NCBI GenBank assembly: GCA_016873435.1
Contig: VGXF01000005.1
Location: forward strand, 54,386-118,385
DNA: 64,000 nucleotides
Reading direction: 5' to 3'
Source: Nitrospira sp.
Lineage (GTDB): Bacteria; Nitrospirota; Nitrospiria; Nitrospirales; Nitrospiraceae
A model generated the notes under the pieces. That model had not been told where the DNA came from, searched no databases, and saw only the letters and a list, made by a program, of their open reading frames with translations. Below are positions 17,658-28,055 of the stretch, one piece after another (within the stretch, counting starts at the first letter, position 1; each line of letters starts with the position of its first letter). The position numbers were made by a program, and so were the translations under genes.

Positions 17658-18097
17658 TTGCCCGCCTCCGCCAGTTCGGCGCGCTTGCCTTCCAGCCGCG
17701 GATCGTCCCTCAACACTTTATCGAGAATGCCATTCACGAATTTTCTGGTTTCATCGTCGGCGAATTGCTTGGCCAACTCGATCGCCTCGCTCACCGTCAC
17801 CTTGGCTGGCACATCTGGAAGCCAGAGCAGTTCGTAGAGGCCCATGCGAAGAATGCTCCGGTCCACGATCGGCATGCGCGGCACTTTCCAGTTGGTCGCC
17901 AGCTTGCCAATGAGCGCATCGAGTTCCTTCTGACGATCCATCACGCCCTCGACAAGCTGCTCGGCAAACTCGCGGACTTCCGGCACGGCGGGATGCTGAG
18001 TCCAGTAATCGGCCAGCCAATGCTCGGTCGAATGGTGAATATCCCACTGAAAAAGCAGCTGAAGCGCGCAGATGCGGGACTGGCGGCGGGTACCCAT
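17654..18097 (-). CDS. nusB: transcription antitermination factor NusB
   Basis: RNA-binding antitermination protein acting with NusE (S10) on rRNA operons. From the ATG at 18097 it has 147 residues, typical size, with ALQLLFQWDIH at the start and the conserved VPRMPIVDRSILRMGLYEL plus ANEAIELAK-like VSEAIELAKQFADDETRKFV. ribH-nusB adjacency is common in bacteria. Confidence 0.94.
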   Translation of the reverse strand: MGTRRQSRICALQLLFQWDIHHSTEHWLADYWTQHPAVPEVREFAEQLVEGVMDRQKELDALIGKLATNWKVPRMPIVDRSILRMGLYELLWLPDVPAKVTVSEAIELAKQFADDETRKFVNGILDKVLRDDPRLEGKRAELAEAGK

Positions 18098-18119
18098 CAC
18101 CAGCTCCCGTGAGACAGGA

Positions 18120-18662
18120 TCATTTCCTAGCCTTCTTTGTGGCTGGATGCGCTGGCGTCTTGGCAGCTGCACCGGGCTTTCTGCTCTGTCTGAGCAACTG
18201 CCGCATCAGATTGGCCATCTGGATGGCGGTGCGGGCCGCTTCCGAACCGCGGTTATGCTCCGGCTCAGCGGACCGTTCGAGCGCCTGCTTGCCGGTATCC
18301 GTCGTGAGCACGCCGAAAATGACCGGCACCGCCACCTCCATCGCTGCCCGCGCAATGCCCCGGCTCGTTTCCGCCGCGATGACCTCAAAATGCGGCGTCT
18401 CTCCCCGAATGATCGCGCCCAAACAGATAATCGCATCGTATCGGCCGGACTTCCCCAGTTCGCGGGCTACGAGCGGAATCTCGTAGGACCCAGGTACATG
18501 AGCCACGTCGATATCGTCCTGGCTGGCACCGGCCTCGACCAATACGTCCGCTGCCCCTGCCAGTAAACGGCTGGTAACGAATTCGTTGTACTTGCTGACG
18601 ACGATGCCGAAGCGGCAACCTGCCGCGTTCAATTCGCCTTCGAATGTTCTCATGGGAACCAT
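18120..18662 (-). CDS. ribH: lumazine synthase RibH
   Basis: Condenses the DHBP product with the pyrimidine precursor to give lumazine in riboflavin synthesis. 180 residues; family motifs are FGIVVSKYNEFVTSRLL, VPGSYEIPLVAREL, IICLGAIIRGETPHFEVIA and PVIFGVLTTD. The C-terminal 25 residues (AAKTPAHPATKKARK) form a basic Ala/Lys/Pro tail beyond the usual end. An ATG three codons in (18653) is an equally possible start. Confidence 0.95.
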   Translation of the reverse strand: MVPMRTFEGELNAAGCRFGIVVSKYNEFVTSRLLAGAADVLVEAGASQDDIDVAHVPGSYEIPLVARELGKSGRYDAIICLGAIIRGETPHFEVIAAETSRGIARAAMEVAVPVIFGVLTTDTGKQALERSAEPEHNRGSEAARTAIQMANLMRQLLRQSRKPGAAAKTPAHPATKKARK

Positions 18663-18669
18663 ACGATTC

Positions 18670-19878
18670 TTAGACCTTGTTCAACAGATGCCCTAATTTA
18701 TTCTTTTTAGTCCGCAGATATTTTTCATTCGCGGGCCGGGGCGCCACCTCGATCGGCAGCCGCTCCACCACTTTCAGCCCGTACCCTTCGATGCCGACGA
18801 TCTTGCGCGGATTGTTGGTCATCAGCCTGATCTGTCGCAGTCCCAGATTGGCGAGAATCTGCGCACCGATGCCGTAGTCCCGCAAGTCCGGCTTGAAGCC
18901 GAGCTTGAGATTGGCCTCGACCGTGTCGTGCCCCTCGTCCTGCAGCTTGTAGGCCTTCAGCTTGTTGATAAGGCCGATGCCCCGCCCCTCCTGGTTGAGA
19001 TAGAGCAGGACCCCGCGGCCTTCCTTCTGAATCATCTCGAGCGCCCGGTGCAGCTGATCGCGGCAGTCGCAGCGTAGCGAGCCGAACACATCGGCAGTGA
19101 GACAGCCGGAATGGACTCTGACCGGTATGGGATCGTTCGGACTGACCCGCCCCTTCACCAGTGCGACGTGCGTACCGCCGTCCACCTCGTTTTCGAAAAC
19201 GATCGCTTCGAAGTCACCGAAAGTCGTTGGCAAATGCGCCTCAGCCACGCGCTTCACGAAAGTTTCTCGGCGCATGCGATATTCGATGAGCGCTTTGATC
19301 GTCACCATTGCCAGCTTGTGTTGCTTGGCGAAGACGCCCAGCTCGGGCACACGGGCCATGGTGCCGTCCTCGTTCATGATCTCGCAGATCACGCCAGCGG
19401 GCGCCAATCCGGCCAGCCGCGCCAAATCCACCGAGCCTTCCGTCTGCCCGGCGCGCCGGAGAACGCCGCCCGTCTGCGCCTTGAGCGGAAAAATGTGGCC
19501 CGGTCGCGCGAGATCGCCCGGTATGCACTTCGGATCGATAGCGGTGCGGATGGTTGTCGCCCGGTCGGCGGCGGAAATGCCAGTTGTGGTATTGTGACGC
19601 GCGTCGATCGAGACCGTGAAGGCTGTGCCAAACGTGGCGGTGTTTTCCGGTGCCTGCGGCGGGAGCTGCAACTGCTCCACCCGCTCGGGCGTCAGCGCAA
19701 GGCAGATCAATCCGCGCGCATGCTTGGCCATGAAATTGATCGCGGTGGGCGTGACCTTGTCGGCCGCCATCACCAGATCCCCCTCGTTCTCGCGGTCCTC
19801 GTCGTCGACGAGAATCACGAAACGACCCTTCTTGATTTCCTTGATCGCGTCTTCGATCGTATTGAACGGTGATGCCAT
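18670..19878 (-). CDS. ribBA: bifunctional DHBP synthase / GTP cyclohydrolase II RibBA
   Basis: Supplies both riboflavin precursors. Residues 1-200 are the DHBP synthase ([36 protein letters not shown]); the second half is GTP cyclohydrolase II with zinc cysteines in [17 protein letters not shown] and the [13 protein letters not shown] motif. 402 residues is normal. No FMN riboswitch fits in the 99-base gap upstream; instead a good sigma70-type promoter lies there. Confidence 0.97.
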   Translation of the reverse strand: MASPFNTIEDAIKEIKKGRFVILVDDEDRENEGDLVMAADKVTPTAINFMAKHARGLICLALTPERVEQLQLPPQAPENTATFGTAFTVSIDARHNTTTGISAADRATTIRTAIDPKCIPGDLARPGHIFPLKAQTGGVLRRAGQTEGSVDLARLAGLAPAGVICEIMNEDGTMARVPELGVFAKQHKLAMVTIKALIEYRMRRETFVKRVAEAHLPTTFGDFEAIVFENEVDGGTHVALVKGRVSPNDPIPVRVHSGCLTADVFGSLRCDCRDQLHRALEMIQKEGRGVLLYLNQEGRGIGLINKLKAYKLQDEGHDTVEANLKLGFKPDLRDYGIGAQILANLGLRQIRLMTNNPRKIVGIEGYGLKVVERLPIEVAPRPANEKYLRTKKNKLGHLLNKV

Positions 19879-19924
19879 CTGCCTGTCCGGTTAGTGGAAG
19901 GGAAGAGCTTGATAAGTGCTTAAT

Positions 19925-19953
19925 ATATAAAACTTTTTGAGCTTGGCTGTCAA
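19925..19953 (-). promoter_or_regulatory. promoter of the ribBA-purF run
   Basis: TTGACA at 19948-19953 and TTATAT at 19925-19930, spacer 17. Its -35 box lies inside the spacer of the oppositely directed sigma-factor promoter, so the two compete for polymerase. Confidence 0.65.
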
Positions 19954-19965
19954 CGCGTTTATAAT
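19937..19965 (+). promoter_or_regulatory. promoter of the RpoH-like sigma factor gene
   Basis: TTGAGC at 19937-19942 and a perfect TATAAT at 19960-19965, spacer 17. Only 12 bases separate the -10 from the ATG at 19978, giving a 5' leader of about six bases and no ribosome binding site. Confidence 0.6.
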
Positions 19966-19977
19966 CACCAGATTCAT

Positions 19978-20985
19978 ATGGCGAAGCGCGCGCGCAAACT
20001 TCAACGCAATACAGACGAGGTCGAGGAACCGCTGGTCCCCGTCACGCCGGAACTGGTGAACGAACCAGCCGATGGAGGGGCGGCGGACCGCGAGCCGGAC
20101 GATGCGGAGACTCGCCTAACGAGCGACGTATCGACGTCGGTTGTCCCGGTCACGACGCTGCAGAAATATCTTGCCGAAATCCGCCGTTATCCTTTTCTCT
20201 CAAAGGAAGAAGAGCTGCAACTCTTCCGGCAATACCGTGAGGGGAGCCGCGAGGCGGCGGTCAAGCTGATCCTCGCCAATCTACGCGTCTCCGTCGCCAT
20301 TTCCACGGAGTATCTGCGCAGCGGCGCCGACCACATGGACCTGATCCAGGAGGGCAACGTCGGCCTGATGCAGGCCATCAAGAAATTTGACCCGGCGAAG
20401 AACGTCCGCTTCTACGCTTATGCGGCTTGGTGGGTCCGCGCCTACATTCTCCGCTATCTCCTGAGCACTTACCGACTGGTTAAGGTCGGCACGACGCAGG
20501 ACCAGCGTAAGCTCTTCTACAATCTGCGCAAGGAAAAGGAGAAACTGGAGCGTCAGGGCTTCGTGCCTGACGCGAAACTCCTGGCAGATCGGCTCCACGT
20601 CAGCGAGCGCGACGTGGTCGAGATGGACCAGCGCATGGGTAGCTGGGAGGTGTCGCTCGACCAGCCGCTGACCCAGGACAGCGACAGCGGCACCCTAATG
20701 GACATCCTGCCCTCGCAGGAGGCGGCGCCCGATGAGCAAATCGCGAGCTTCGAGCTGCGCCGCCTGTTCCATCAGAAGCTTGCCGAATTCAGCCAGACGC
20801 TCAACGAGCGGGACGAGGACATCCTCCGCAACCGCATCCTGTCCGAAACGCCGGTCACGCTTGAGGATATGGGACAGAAATACGGTATCACCAAGGAACG
20901 AACCCGCCAGTTGGAAGCGCGCCTCATCAGCCGCCTGCGCGACTTCATCAAAAAAGACGTGGCTGATTTTCACAGCCTGCGCTGA
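19978..20985 (+). CDS. rpoH: RpoH-like (sigma-32) RNA polymerase sigma factor
   Basis: Group 3-like sigma70-family factor of 335 residues. Region 2 reads DLIQEGNVGLMQAIKKFDP and FYAYAAWWVRAYILRYLL; an RpoH-box-like QRKLFYNLRKEKEKLERQG follows at about residues 178-196; region 4 is TLEDMGQKYGITKERTRQLE. The first 55 residues are an extra acidic, low-complexity extension without the sigma region 1.1 pattern. groES-groEL follows 200 bases downstream, which fits a heat-shock role, although the groES upstream region resembles a housekeeping promoter. Could alternatively be another RpoD-family paralogue. Confidence 0.88.
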   Translation: MAKRARKLQRNTDEVEEPLVPVTPELVNEPADGGAADREPDDAETRLTSDVSTSVVPVTTLQKYLAEIRRYPFLSKEEELQLFRQYREGSREAAVKLILANLRVSVAISTEYLRSGADHMDLIQEGNVGLMQAIKKFDPAKNVRFYAYAAWWVRAYILRYLLSTYRLVKVGTTQDQRKLFYNLRKEKEKLERQGFVPDAKLLADRLHVSERDVVEMDQRMGSWEVSLDQPLTQDSDSGTLMDILPSQEAAPDEQIASFELRRLFHQKLAEFSQTLNERDEDILRNRILSETPVTLEDMGQKYGITKERTRQLEARLISRLRDFIKKDVADFHSLR

Positions 20986-20989
20986 GAAC

Positions 20990-21026
20990 AGTAAACCATT
21001 AAAAATCAATGGCTTACGATTTTACT
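20990..21026 (+). terminator. weak terminator after the sigma factor gene
   Basis: GTAAACCATT and AATGGCTTAC can pair with one mismatch around an A-rich loop, followed by GATTTTACTT. The T-run is short, so termination may be partial. Confidence 0.4.
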
Positions 21027-21066
21027 TAACCCGCCTGTCCGCAGAAAGAAAACCTCGGCCCTCCCC

Positions 21067-21094
21067 TTGACTTGCAAGAGGAAAGCACTATCTG
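21067..21094 (+). promoter_or_regulatory. candidate groESL promoter
   Basis: TTGACT at 21067-21072 and TATCTG at 21089-21094, spacer 16. No CIRCE inverted repeat and no CCCCAT-type sigma32 -10 is present in this gap. Confidence 0.35.
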
Positions 21095-21184
21095 TCTGGG
21101 TGCATGTTGTGATAGATTCGTCCGTTCTGAACGCATCACACAATAACAGCAGGCCCTAAATCACCAGTAAGGAGGAGCAGCGTT

Positions 21185-23174
<1,990 letters not shown>

Positions 23175-23205
23175 CCCGCGGCGGTCTCTAGCTTAAAGTA
23201 CGCAG

Positions 23206-23245
23206 AGAGCCGGGCAGCATACGCTGCCCGGCTCTTCGTGTTTTT
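23206..23245 (+). terminator. intrinsic terminator of groESL
   Basis: AGAGCCGGGCAGC pairs perfectly with GCTGCCCGGCTCT (13 bp, loop ATAC), followed by TCGTGTTTTT. The T-run ends at the stop of the convergent glnE gene. Confidence 0.92.
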
Positions 23246-24911
23246 AGGCAAGGTTTTGGGCAGCTTTGGCGAAACTAGAGCGAGACGGCGCGTCGAACAG
23301 GCTTTTAAAAATCCGGTTCACGTTTGCCGTGTGCCGGTGGTGGTCAGCTACAAAATCTTTTACTGCGGCGCCCCGTCTGACCGCGTCATAGCCCATCCGA
23401 ATGGCGCAGCGGGTCATTTCATCCGAGGACTCCGGGAGCGCGTGCGTCTGCAAATCGTGAACCATCTGCAGCTTGTGCTCGACATCACGCAAAAAGATAT
23501 ATGCGCGCTCCAATTCCTGCCGTGCCTTGGAAGACAGCACTCGCTGCTGTCCCAGCTTCTCCAACGCACCCATCGTACTACGGTCACGAATGGCAGGGAT
23601 CCGTGCGCCCAATAAAATTTGCGCCGTCTGCACAATAAACTCGATCTCGCGGATGCCGCCCTGCCCCAGTTTAACGTTCCGGCGCTTTTGACCCCGCCGG
23701 GCCATCTGCGAATCGATCATGTCCTTTACAGCCTTGACCTGCGCCAGCAGAGAGGCTGGATCGTGCCGCCTGCCGGGATCGAAAATAAACGCGTCGGCCT
23801 GCTTGAGAAATGCCTGACCGACCATTTCATCGCCGGCTACCGGCCAGGCCTTCAACAGCGCCATTCGTTCCCACTGTTCCCCCCTCATCAGATAATACTG
23901 CTCGTACCGTTTCAAGGACCGGGCCAGCTGGCCAGTCGTACCCTCAGCACGTAACCGGAGATCCACGCGAAAGACATGTCCCTCGGGAGAGGGATCGGCC
24001 AGCGCCTTGGTTACGTCACGTGCGAGACGCTCAAAATATTCTTCGTTGGAAACGGAACGAGCGCCAGAACGAGACGCCGGCACCGTGTTGCCCTCATCCG
24101 ACGCATAGACGTAGAGCAAGTCCACGTCGGAACTGTAATTGAGCTCTCCTCCCCCGAGCTTCCCCATGGCAATCACGGCAAAGCCGGTGTCCACTAGGCG
24201 CCCCTGCCGATCCTTGTGCATCGGCCGTCCGAATTGCTCGCGCAACGCGGCCTCGGCAACTACATAGGCCGCCTGGATCAGCACGCACGCTAGGTCCGTC
24301 AGCGCGGCGGTCGTCTCGGGTACGTCCGCCAGCTTCAACAGATCCCGGACGCCGATGCGTAGCGTCTCCCTGCGGCAAAACCGCCGCAGCGCGTCGAGTT
24401 TCCGCTCAACCATCTTCACGTTCGCTAACATCATGCGGAGCGACGCCGCTAGCATCTCCCGCGACGGCCGTCGGGTCAGGACTTGCTGGTCTGCCAGCCA
24501 ATACACCAGGAGCGGATCCCGGATCAGCGTCTGCGCCATGGCTGGGCTGCTGCCGAAGATCGCGCAGAGCAAATGCAGCATGCGAGGATGGTTACGCAGA
24601 TACTCCAGCAACTGACTTCGATGCAGGCCAGCTTGCAGCATCCGCTCCCAATGGTTCAGCCCCTGATCCGGATCGGCGGTCTTTGCCAGTCCGGCCAACA
24701 GGTCACCGAGTATCGTCGCCAGCAGCTTCCGTGTCCCTGGTTCGCCAGCCATCGCCTGGAGATTAGCGTCAGCCCGCTTGACGTCCGTCACGCCGTAGGC
24801 CGTCAGCAACGCAGCTGCCTCAGTCTGTGGCAGGTCGGAGGCAAGCAGCAGTGGTGTGGGATCCGGACATGGGCGTGAAGATGTTTTGGCAGACGTGGTC
24901 GCATGTGCCAT
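23244..24911 (-). CDS. glnE: GlnE N-terminal-half homologue (deadenylylating-type), stand-alone
   Basis: 555 residues corresponding to only one half of classical GlnE (about 950 residues, two nucleotidyltransferase domains). The nucleotidyltransferase motif GKLGGGELNYSSDVDLL places the metal-binding aspartates at about 262 and 264. Later motifs EQWERMALLKAWPVAGD and KLGQGGIREIEFIVQ resemble the N-terminal, adenylyl-removing half of the enterobacterial protein as remembered from the family, more than its C-terminal half. It would remove AMP from GlnA Tyr397. The gene is divergent from the other half, with start codons about 60 bases apart. A perfect TATAAT ends eight bases before the ATG, with no ribosome binding site, so the mRNA may be leaderless. 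Confidence 0.88.
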   Translation of the reverse strand: MAHATTSAKTSSRPCPDPTPLLLASDLPQTEAAALLTAYGVTDVKRADANLQAMAGEPGTRKLLATILGDLLAGLAKTADPDQGLNHWERMLQAGLHRSQLLEYLRNHPRMLHLLCAIFGSSPAMAQTLIRDPLLVYWLADQQVLTRRPSREMLAASLRMMLANVKMVERKLDALRRFCRRETLRIGVRDLLKLADVPETTAALTDLACVLIQAAYVVAEAALREQFGRPMHKDRQGRLVDTGFAVIAMGKLGGGELNYSSDVDLLYVYASDEGNTVPASRSGARSVSNEEYFERLARDVTKALADPSPEGHVFRVDLRLRAEGTTGQLARSLKRYEQYYLMRGEQWERMALLKAWPVAGDEMVGQAFLKQADAFIFDPGRRHDPASLLAQVKAVKDMIDSQMARRGQKRRNVKLGQGGIREIEFIVQTAQILLGARIPAIRDRSTMGALEKLGQQRVLSSKARQELERAYIFLRDVEHKLQMVHDLQTHALPESSDEMTRCAIRMGYDAVRRGAAVKDFVADHHRHTANVNRIFKSLFDAPSRSSFAKAAQNLA

Positions 24912-24919
24912 AGAGCGGC

Positions 24920-24925
24920 ATTATA
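24920..24925 (-). promoter_or_regulatory. -10 box of the stand-alone glnE
   Basis: TATAAT on the minus strand, eight bases from the ATG at 24911; no good -35 is visible. Confidence 0.45.
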
Positions 24926-24961
24926 CCGACGTCAGAGTCGTACAATCACGTGGACTTTCGC

Positions 24962-24967
24962 TATACT
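24962..24967 (+). promoter_or_regulatory. -10 box of the ACT-GlnE gene
   Basis: TATACT ends six bases before the ATG at 24974, so transcription would begin at about the start codon. The -35 is weak. Confidence 0.35.
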
Positions 24968-24973
24968 GAGATC

Positions 24974-27235
24974 ATGGAAGTCCGGTCGTCATCCCAGGAT
25001 GTCCTCCTCACCAAGCTTGCTGTGCTCGCCCCCGATGTTCCTCAGGACATTACGCGCGACCTACTGTCACGCATGGACGATACATATTTTACTTGCGTTA
25101 CGCCGGCTGACATCGCCGAACACCTGCGGCTACTCTCGCGGCTGACACTCGATCATCCCTGCGAAATTTCCGTCACCGCACAAGGCAGCGATCTGTCACT
25201 GGTCATCGTCGCCTATGACTATTTCTCCGAGTTTGCCGCCATGGCCGGACTCCTCTCCAGCCACCGGCTCGACATTCGGGAGGGTGCACTTTACACCTTC
25301 GCTGAAGCCACCGGACCTGCTCAGCCACGTCCGACCGGACCCTGGAAACGCCCGCAGACCAGACCAGGCCTCTCACGTAAAAAGATCGTGGACGTGTTTC
25401 GCGTCCGGCCGCTTCCCGGCACGACCTTCGGTTTCCCGGAACAGCAACAGCTGCAGGACGAACTCACGCAAGTCCTGCGCCTGCTGGACGCGCGGCGCTT
25501 CACGGAGACCCGCCGCTTCGTCAACCACCGCCTGGTCGAGACGCTCGGCAAGACGCGCGGCGCCTTTCAGGGCCTGCTGGCTCCCGTGCACATTCGTTTC
25601 GACAACAAGGTCTCCCCATCCAGCACAGCCATGGACATCCGTTCAACCGATACGCCGGCCTTCCTCTACGCTTTTGCCCTGGCACTATCCATGCGCGGAC
25701 TGGACATCCATCAGGCCCACTTCGAGCATATCGGCGACGAGCTGCACGACCGCTTCTTTGTCCGTGGGCGACACGGTCAGAAGGTCGAGAGCAAGACCGA
25801 GCAGCAGGAATTGCAGCTCACGGCGACTCTGGCCAAGCAATTTACCCAGCATCTGATCTGGGCCCCCGACCCCACCCGAGCACTGGAATCCTTTGATCAG
25901 TTTCTGGACCAGTTGTTTCAAGATGCAAAAGGAAAAAAGACGCTCGCTTTTCTCTCAAAAAAGACGGCGCTGCCGCTGCTGGCTAGACTGCTCGGCACAA
26001 GTGACTATCTCTGGCAGGATTTCGTACGCCGGCAGCACGCCAATCTTTTGCCGATCCTGGGTGACTACCAACGACTCCCTCTCATCCGCGCGCGCGCGCA
26101 GCTCGCGCACGCACTGGAAAAGGAGCTGGCCCGCACTCGCACCGACGACCAGCGTAGGACGGCGCTCAACGCCTTCAAGGACCGTGAGCTATTCCGCATT
26201 GACATGAAACATCTGCTGGACCGCACCACCACCCTCCAGGATTTCTCGCTGGCCTTGACCGATTTGGCTGAAACCGTTCTCGAACGTGCCGTGGCGGATT
26301 GCACCGCACGCCTGTCGCGTGAATTTGGCACCCCGCAGCTCACCGCGCGCACGCCCTGCCCCTTTGCCATCTTCGGCATGGGGAAATTTGGCGGGCGCGA
26401 GCTGGGCTATGCCTCCGACATCGAAGTGTTGTTCGTCTTCGGAGGGCCGGGACGAACGGCTGGGCAGCATCCGCTTGATCACAGCGAGTACTACGAACGG
26501 CTGGCTCAGATGCTGTTGCAGTGGATCGAAGCACGGCAGGAAGGCATCTTTCGTCTGGACGTGCGGCTTCGCCCGCACGGCGGCAAGGGCCTGCTGGCCA
26601 ACACGCTGGAGGAGATTAAAAAATACTACAGTCCAACCGGACTGGGCGCTCCGTTCGAACGGCAGGCGCTCATCAAATTACGTTTTGTGTGCGGAGACCA
26701 AACCTTGGGCAGGCAGATCGAAGCCCACCGCGATACCTTTGTCTACAGTGGGCGGCCATGGGATCTACAAACTGCGCTAGCCCTGCGCCGGCAGCAGATC
26801 AAGGAATTGACGGAACAGGGGGTAGTGAACGTGAAATACAGCGCCGGTGGTATCGTGGATATTGAATACGCCGCGCAGTATCTACAAGTGATGCACGGGC
26901 ACGCTGTGAAGACCCTACGTACGCCCAATACCCTGGAAGCCCTGACCGCAGCCCAACGCACCAAGTTGCTACCCGCTCGCGATACGCAGGCGCTACGTGA
27001 GGCCTACCTGTTTCTGCGGAGCGTGATTGACGCCCTCCGCATCGTGCGCGGACACGCTAAGGATCTCGTCCTCCCCGATACTGGCTCGGACGAGTTTATT
27101 TTTCTGGCGCGGAGGATGGGTTACGAGGAAGCAGACTGGAAGGCGGGCGCCGCGAAGCTTTCCGCAGACATCACCCGCCACATGGGCGAAGCGAGGAGAA
27201 TTTTTTCTGCCCGTTTTAAATCCGAAGCCGACTAG
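24974..27235 (+). CDS. ACT-ACT-GlnE fusion: adenylylating-type half of GlnE with GlnD-like sensor
   Basis: About 753 residues from the ATG at 24974; a GTG at 24950 would add eight. Residues about 60-145 (CEISVTAQGSDLSLVIVAYD ... KIVDVFRVR) and 205-272 (VHIRFDNKVSPSS ... HDRFFVRGRHGQKV) look like the two ACT domains at the C-terminus of GlnD. The C-terminal half is a GlnE nucleotidyltransferase: GMGKFGGRELGYASDIEVLF, DVRLRPHGGKG, APFERQALIKLRFVCGD and AGGIVDIEYAAQYL, closest to the C-terminal, adenylylating half of classical GlnE. The usual DxD is D-I-E here (about residues 482 and 484). The ACT pair suggests direct glutamine sensing (inference). Convergent with the GYD gene: both stops use the same CTAG. 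Confidence 0.85.
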   Translation: MEVRSSSQDVLLTKLAVLAPDVPQDITRDLLSRMDDTYFTCVTPADIAEHLRLLSRLTLDHPCEISVTAQGSDLSLVIVAYDYFSEFAAMAGLLSSHRLDIREGALYTFAEATGPAQPRPTGPWKRPQTRPGLSRKKIVDVFRVRPLPGTTFGFPEQQQLQDELTQVLRLLDARRFTETRRFVNHRLVETLGKTRGAFQGLLAPVHIRFDNKVSPSSTAMDIRSTDTPAFLYAFALALSMRGLDIHQAHFEHIGDELHDRFFVRGRHGQKVESKTEQQELQLTATLAKQFTQHLIWAPDPTRALESFDQFLDQLFQDAKGKKTLAFLSKKTALPLLARLLGTSDYLWQDFVRRQHANLLPILGDYQRLPLIRARAQLAHALEKELARTRTDDQRRTALNAFKDRELFRIDMKHLLDRTTTLQDFSLALTDLAETVLERAVADCTARLSREFGTPQLTARTPCPFAIFGMGKFGGRELGYASDIEVLFVFGGPGRTAGQHPLDHSEYYERLAQMLLQWIEARQEGIFRLDVRLRPHGGKGLLANTLEEIKKYYSPTGLGAPFERQALIKLRFVCGDQTLGRQIEAHRDTFVYSGRPWDLQTALALRRQQIKELTEQGVVNVKYSAGGIVDIEYAAQYLQVMHGHAVKTLRTPNTLEALTAAQRTKLLPARDTQALREAYLFLRSVIDALRIVRGHAKDLVLPDTGSDEFIFLARRMGYEEADWKAGAAKLSADITRHMGEARRIFSARFKSEAD

Positions 27236-27528
27236 GCCTTCATCTTGGCGAGAACCTTGTCCATCTCGGATGCTTCGAAAGCGCGCAGGGTTTCTGTCCG
27301 GACGCTTCCCAGCATTCCCCCGCTCAACATGATAGCGGTGGCGGTTTCCTCGTCCGGCACTTCAAACACAAACAGCCCGTCGTAGCGGCCCAACGTCCAG
27401 TAAATGCCCTTGGTCGTCCCACCGGCCTTCTTGATGGCAGCCTTAAACCGCTCGGCCCGCTTGGTTGTATCCCGCACGTTGCGGATGCCCTGATCAGTCC
27501 AGTTGAAAAGACACACGAATGTCGGCAT
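27232..27528 (-). CDS. GYD-domain protein
   Basis: 98 residues matching the GYD domain family: a ferredoxin-like fold with the name-giving motif in GRYDGLFVFEVPDEETA and an N-terminal MPTFVCLFNWTDQGIRN. Role in the cell unknown. It is the last gene of the cynS-nirC-amt-nirA cluster, 11 bases after the CBS gene, and overlaps the end of the convergent ACT-GlnE gene by four bases with no terminator between. Confidence 0.82.
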   Translation of the reverse strand: MPTFVCLFNWTDQGIRNVRDTTKRAERFKAAIKKAGGTTKGIYWTLGRYDGLFVFEVPDEETATAIMLSGGMLGSVRTETLRAFEASEMDKVLAKMKA

Positions 27529-27539
27529 TCGATCCCCCT

Positions 27540-27995
27540 TTACTGCCCGGCCACGTCAGCGTAGGCCCTGAGCAGATCCGAAACAGACAACACCCCCACG
27601 ATCGTCTGATCCTCCGTCACCGCCATGTGACGAATGCCCTTCTGCTTCATCAGGGCAATCGCGGTTGCCAGCAATTCATCGTCTTCGATCGTCAACACCG
27701 GCCGGCTCATGCACTGCTTCACGATGGTCACATTGGGATCCATACCGCGGGCCACGCCACGCCGGCTTAGATCCGTGTCGGTGATGATCCCGACATAACG
27801 CCGGCCATCGTCGACAAGCAGCGAGCCCACCTTCCACTTGACGAGGAGCCGTCCGGCTTCCCTCAACGGAGCATCTTGCTGGATGCTCCGCACGTCATAC
27901 GACACGTAGTCGGATACGAGGAGCTTAGACAGCGTACGCATCGTCGGCTTCGGCTTTGATTTCGATGCAGACTGCGTTATCCGCCGTGCGGCCAT
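27540..27995 (-). CDS. protein with a pair of CBS domains
   Basis: 151 residues: a basic N-terminus, then two CBS repeats (VRSIQQDAPLREAGRLLVKWKVGSLLV... YVGIITDTDLSRRGVA; and VLTIEDDELLATAIALMKQKGIRHMAV... IVGVLSVSDLL). Such pairs bind adenine nucleotides and act as energy sensors. It has no enzyme domain of its own, so it probably regulates a partner; position after nirA suggests nitrogen metabolism. Confidence 0.85.
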   Translation of the reverse strand: MAARRITQSASKSKPKPTMRTLSKLLVSDYVSYDVRSIQQDAPLREAGRLLVKWKVGSLLVDDGRRYVGIITDTDLSRRGVARGMDPNVTIVKQCMSRPVLTIEDDELLATAIALMKQKGIRHMAVTEDQTIVGVLSVSDLLRAYADVAGQ

Positions 27996-28055
27996 GAACC
28001 CTCCAAAAAACAGGGGGAGCCTACAGCACTGTCTGTCCGAGAAACAAGGGGGGGG

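Noticed and set aside
19879-19977. FMN riboswitch upstream of ribBA
   Set aside because: The gap is only 99 bases, taken up by two promoters, and none of the FMN aptamer blocks is present.
20986-21184. CIRCE element or sigma32 promoter before groES
   Set aside because: No TTAGCACTC-type inverted repeat and no CCCCAT -10 element; only a modest sigma70-like pair is visible.
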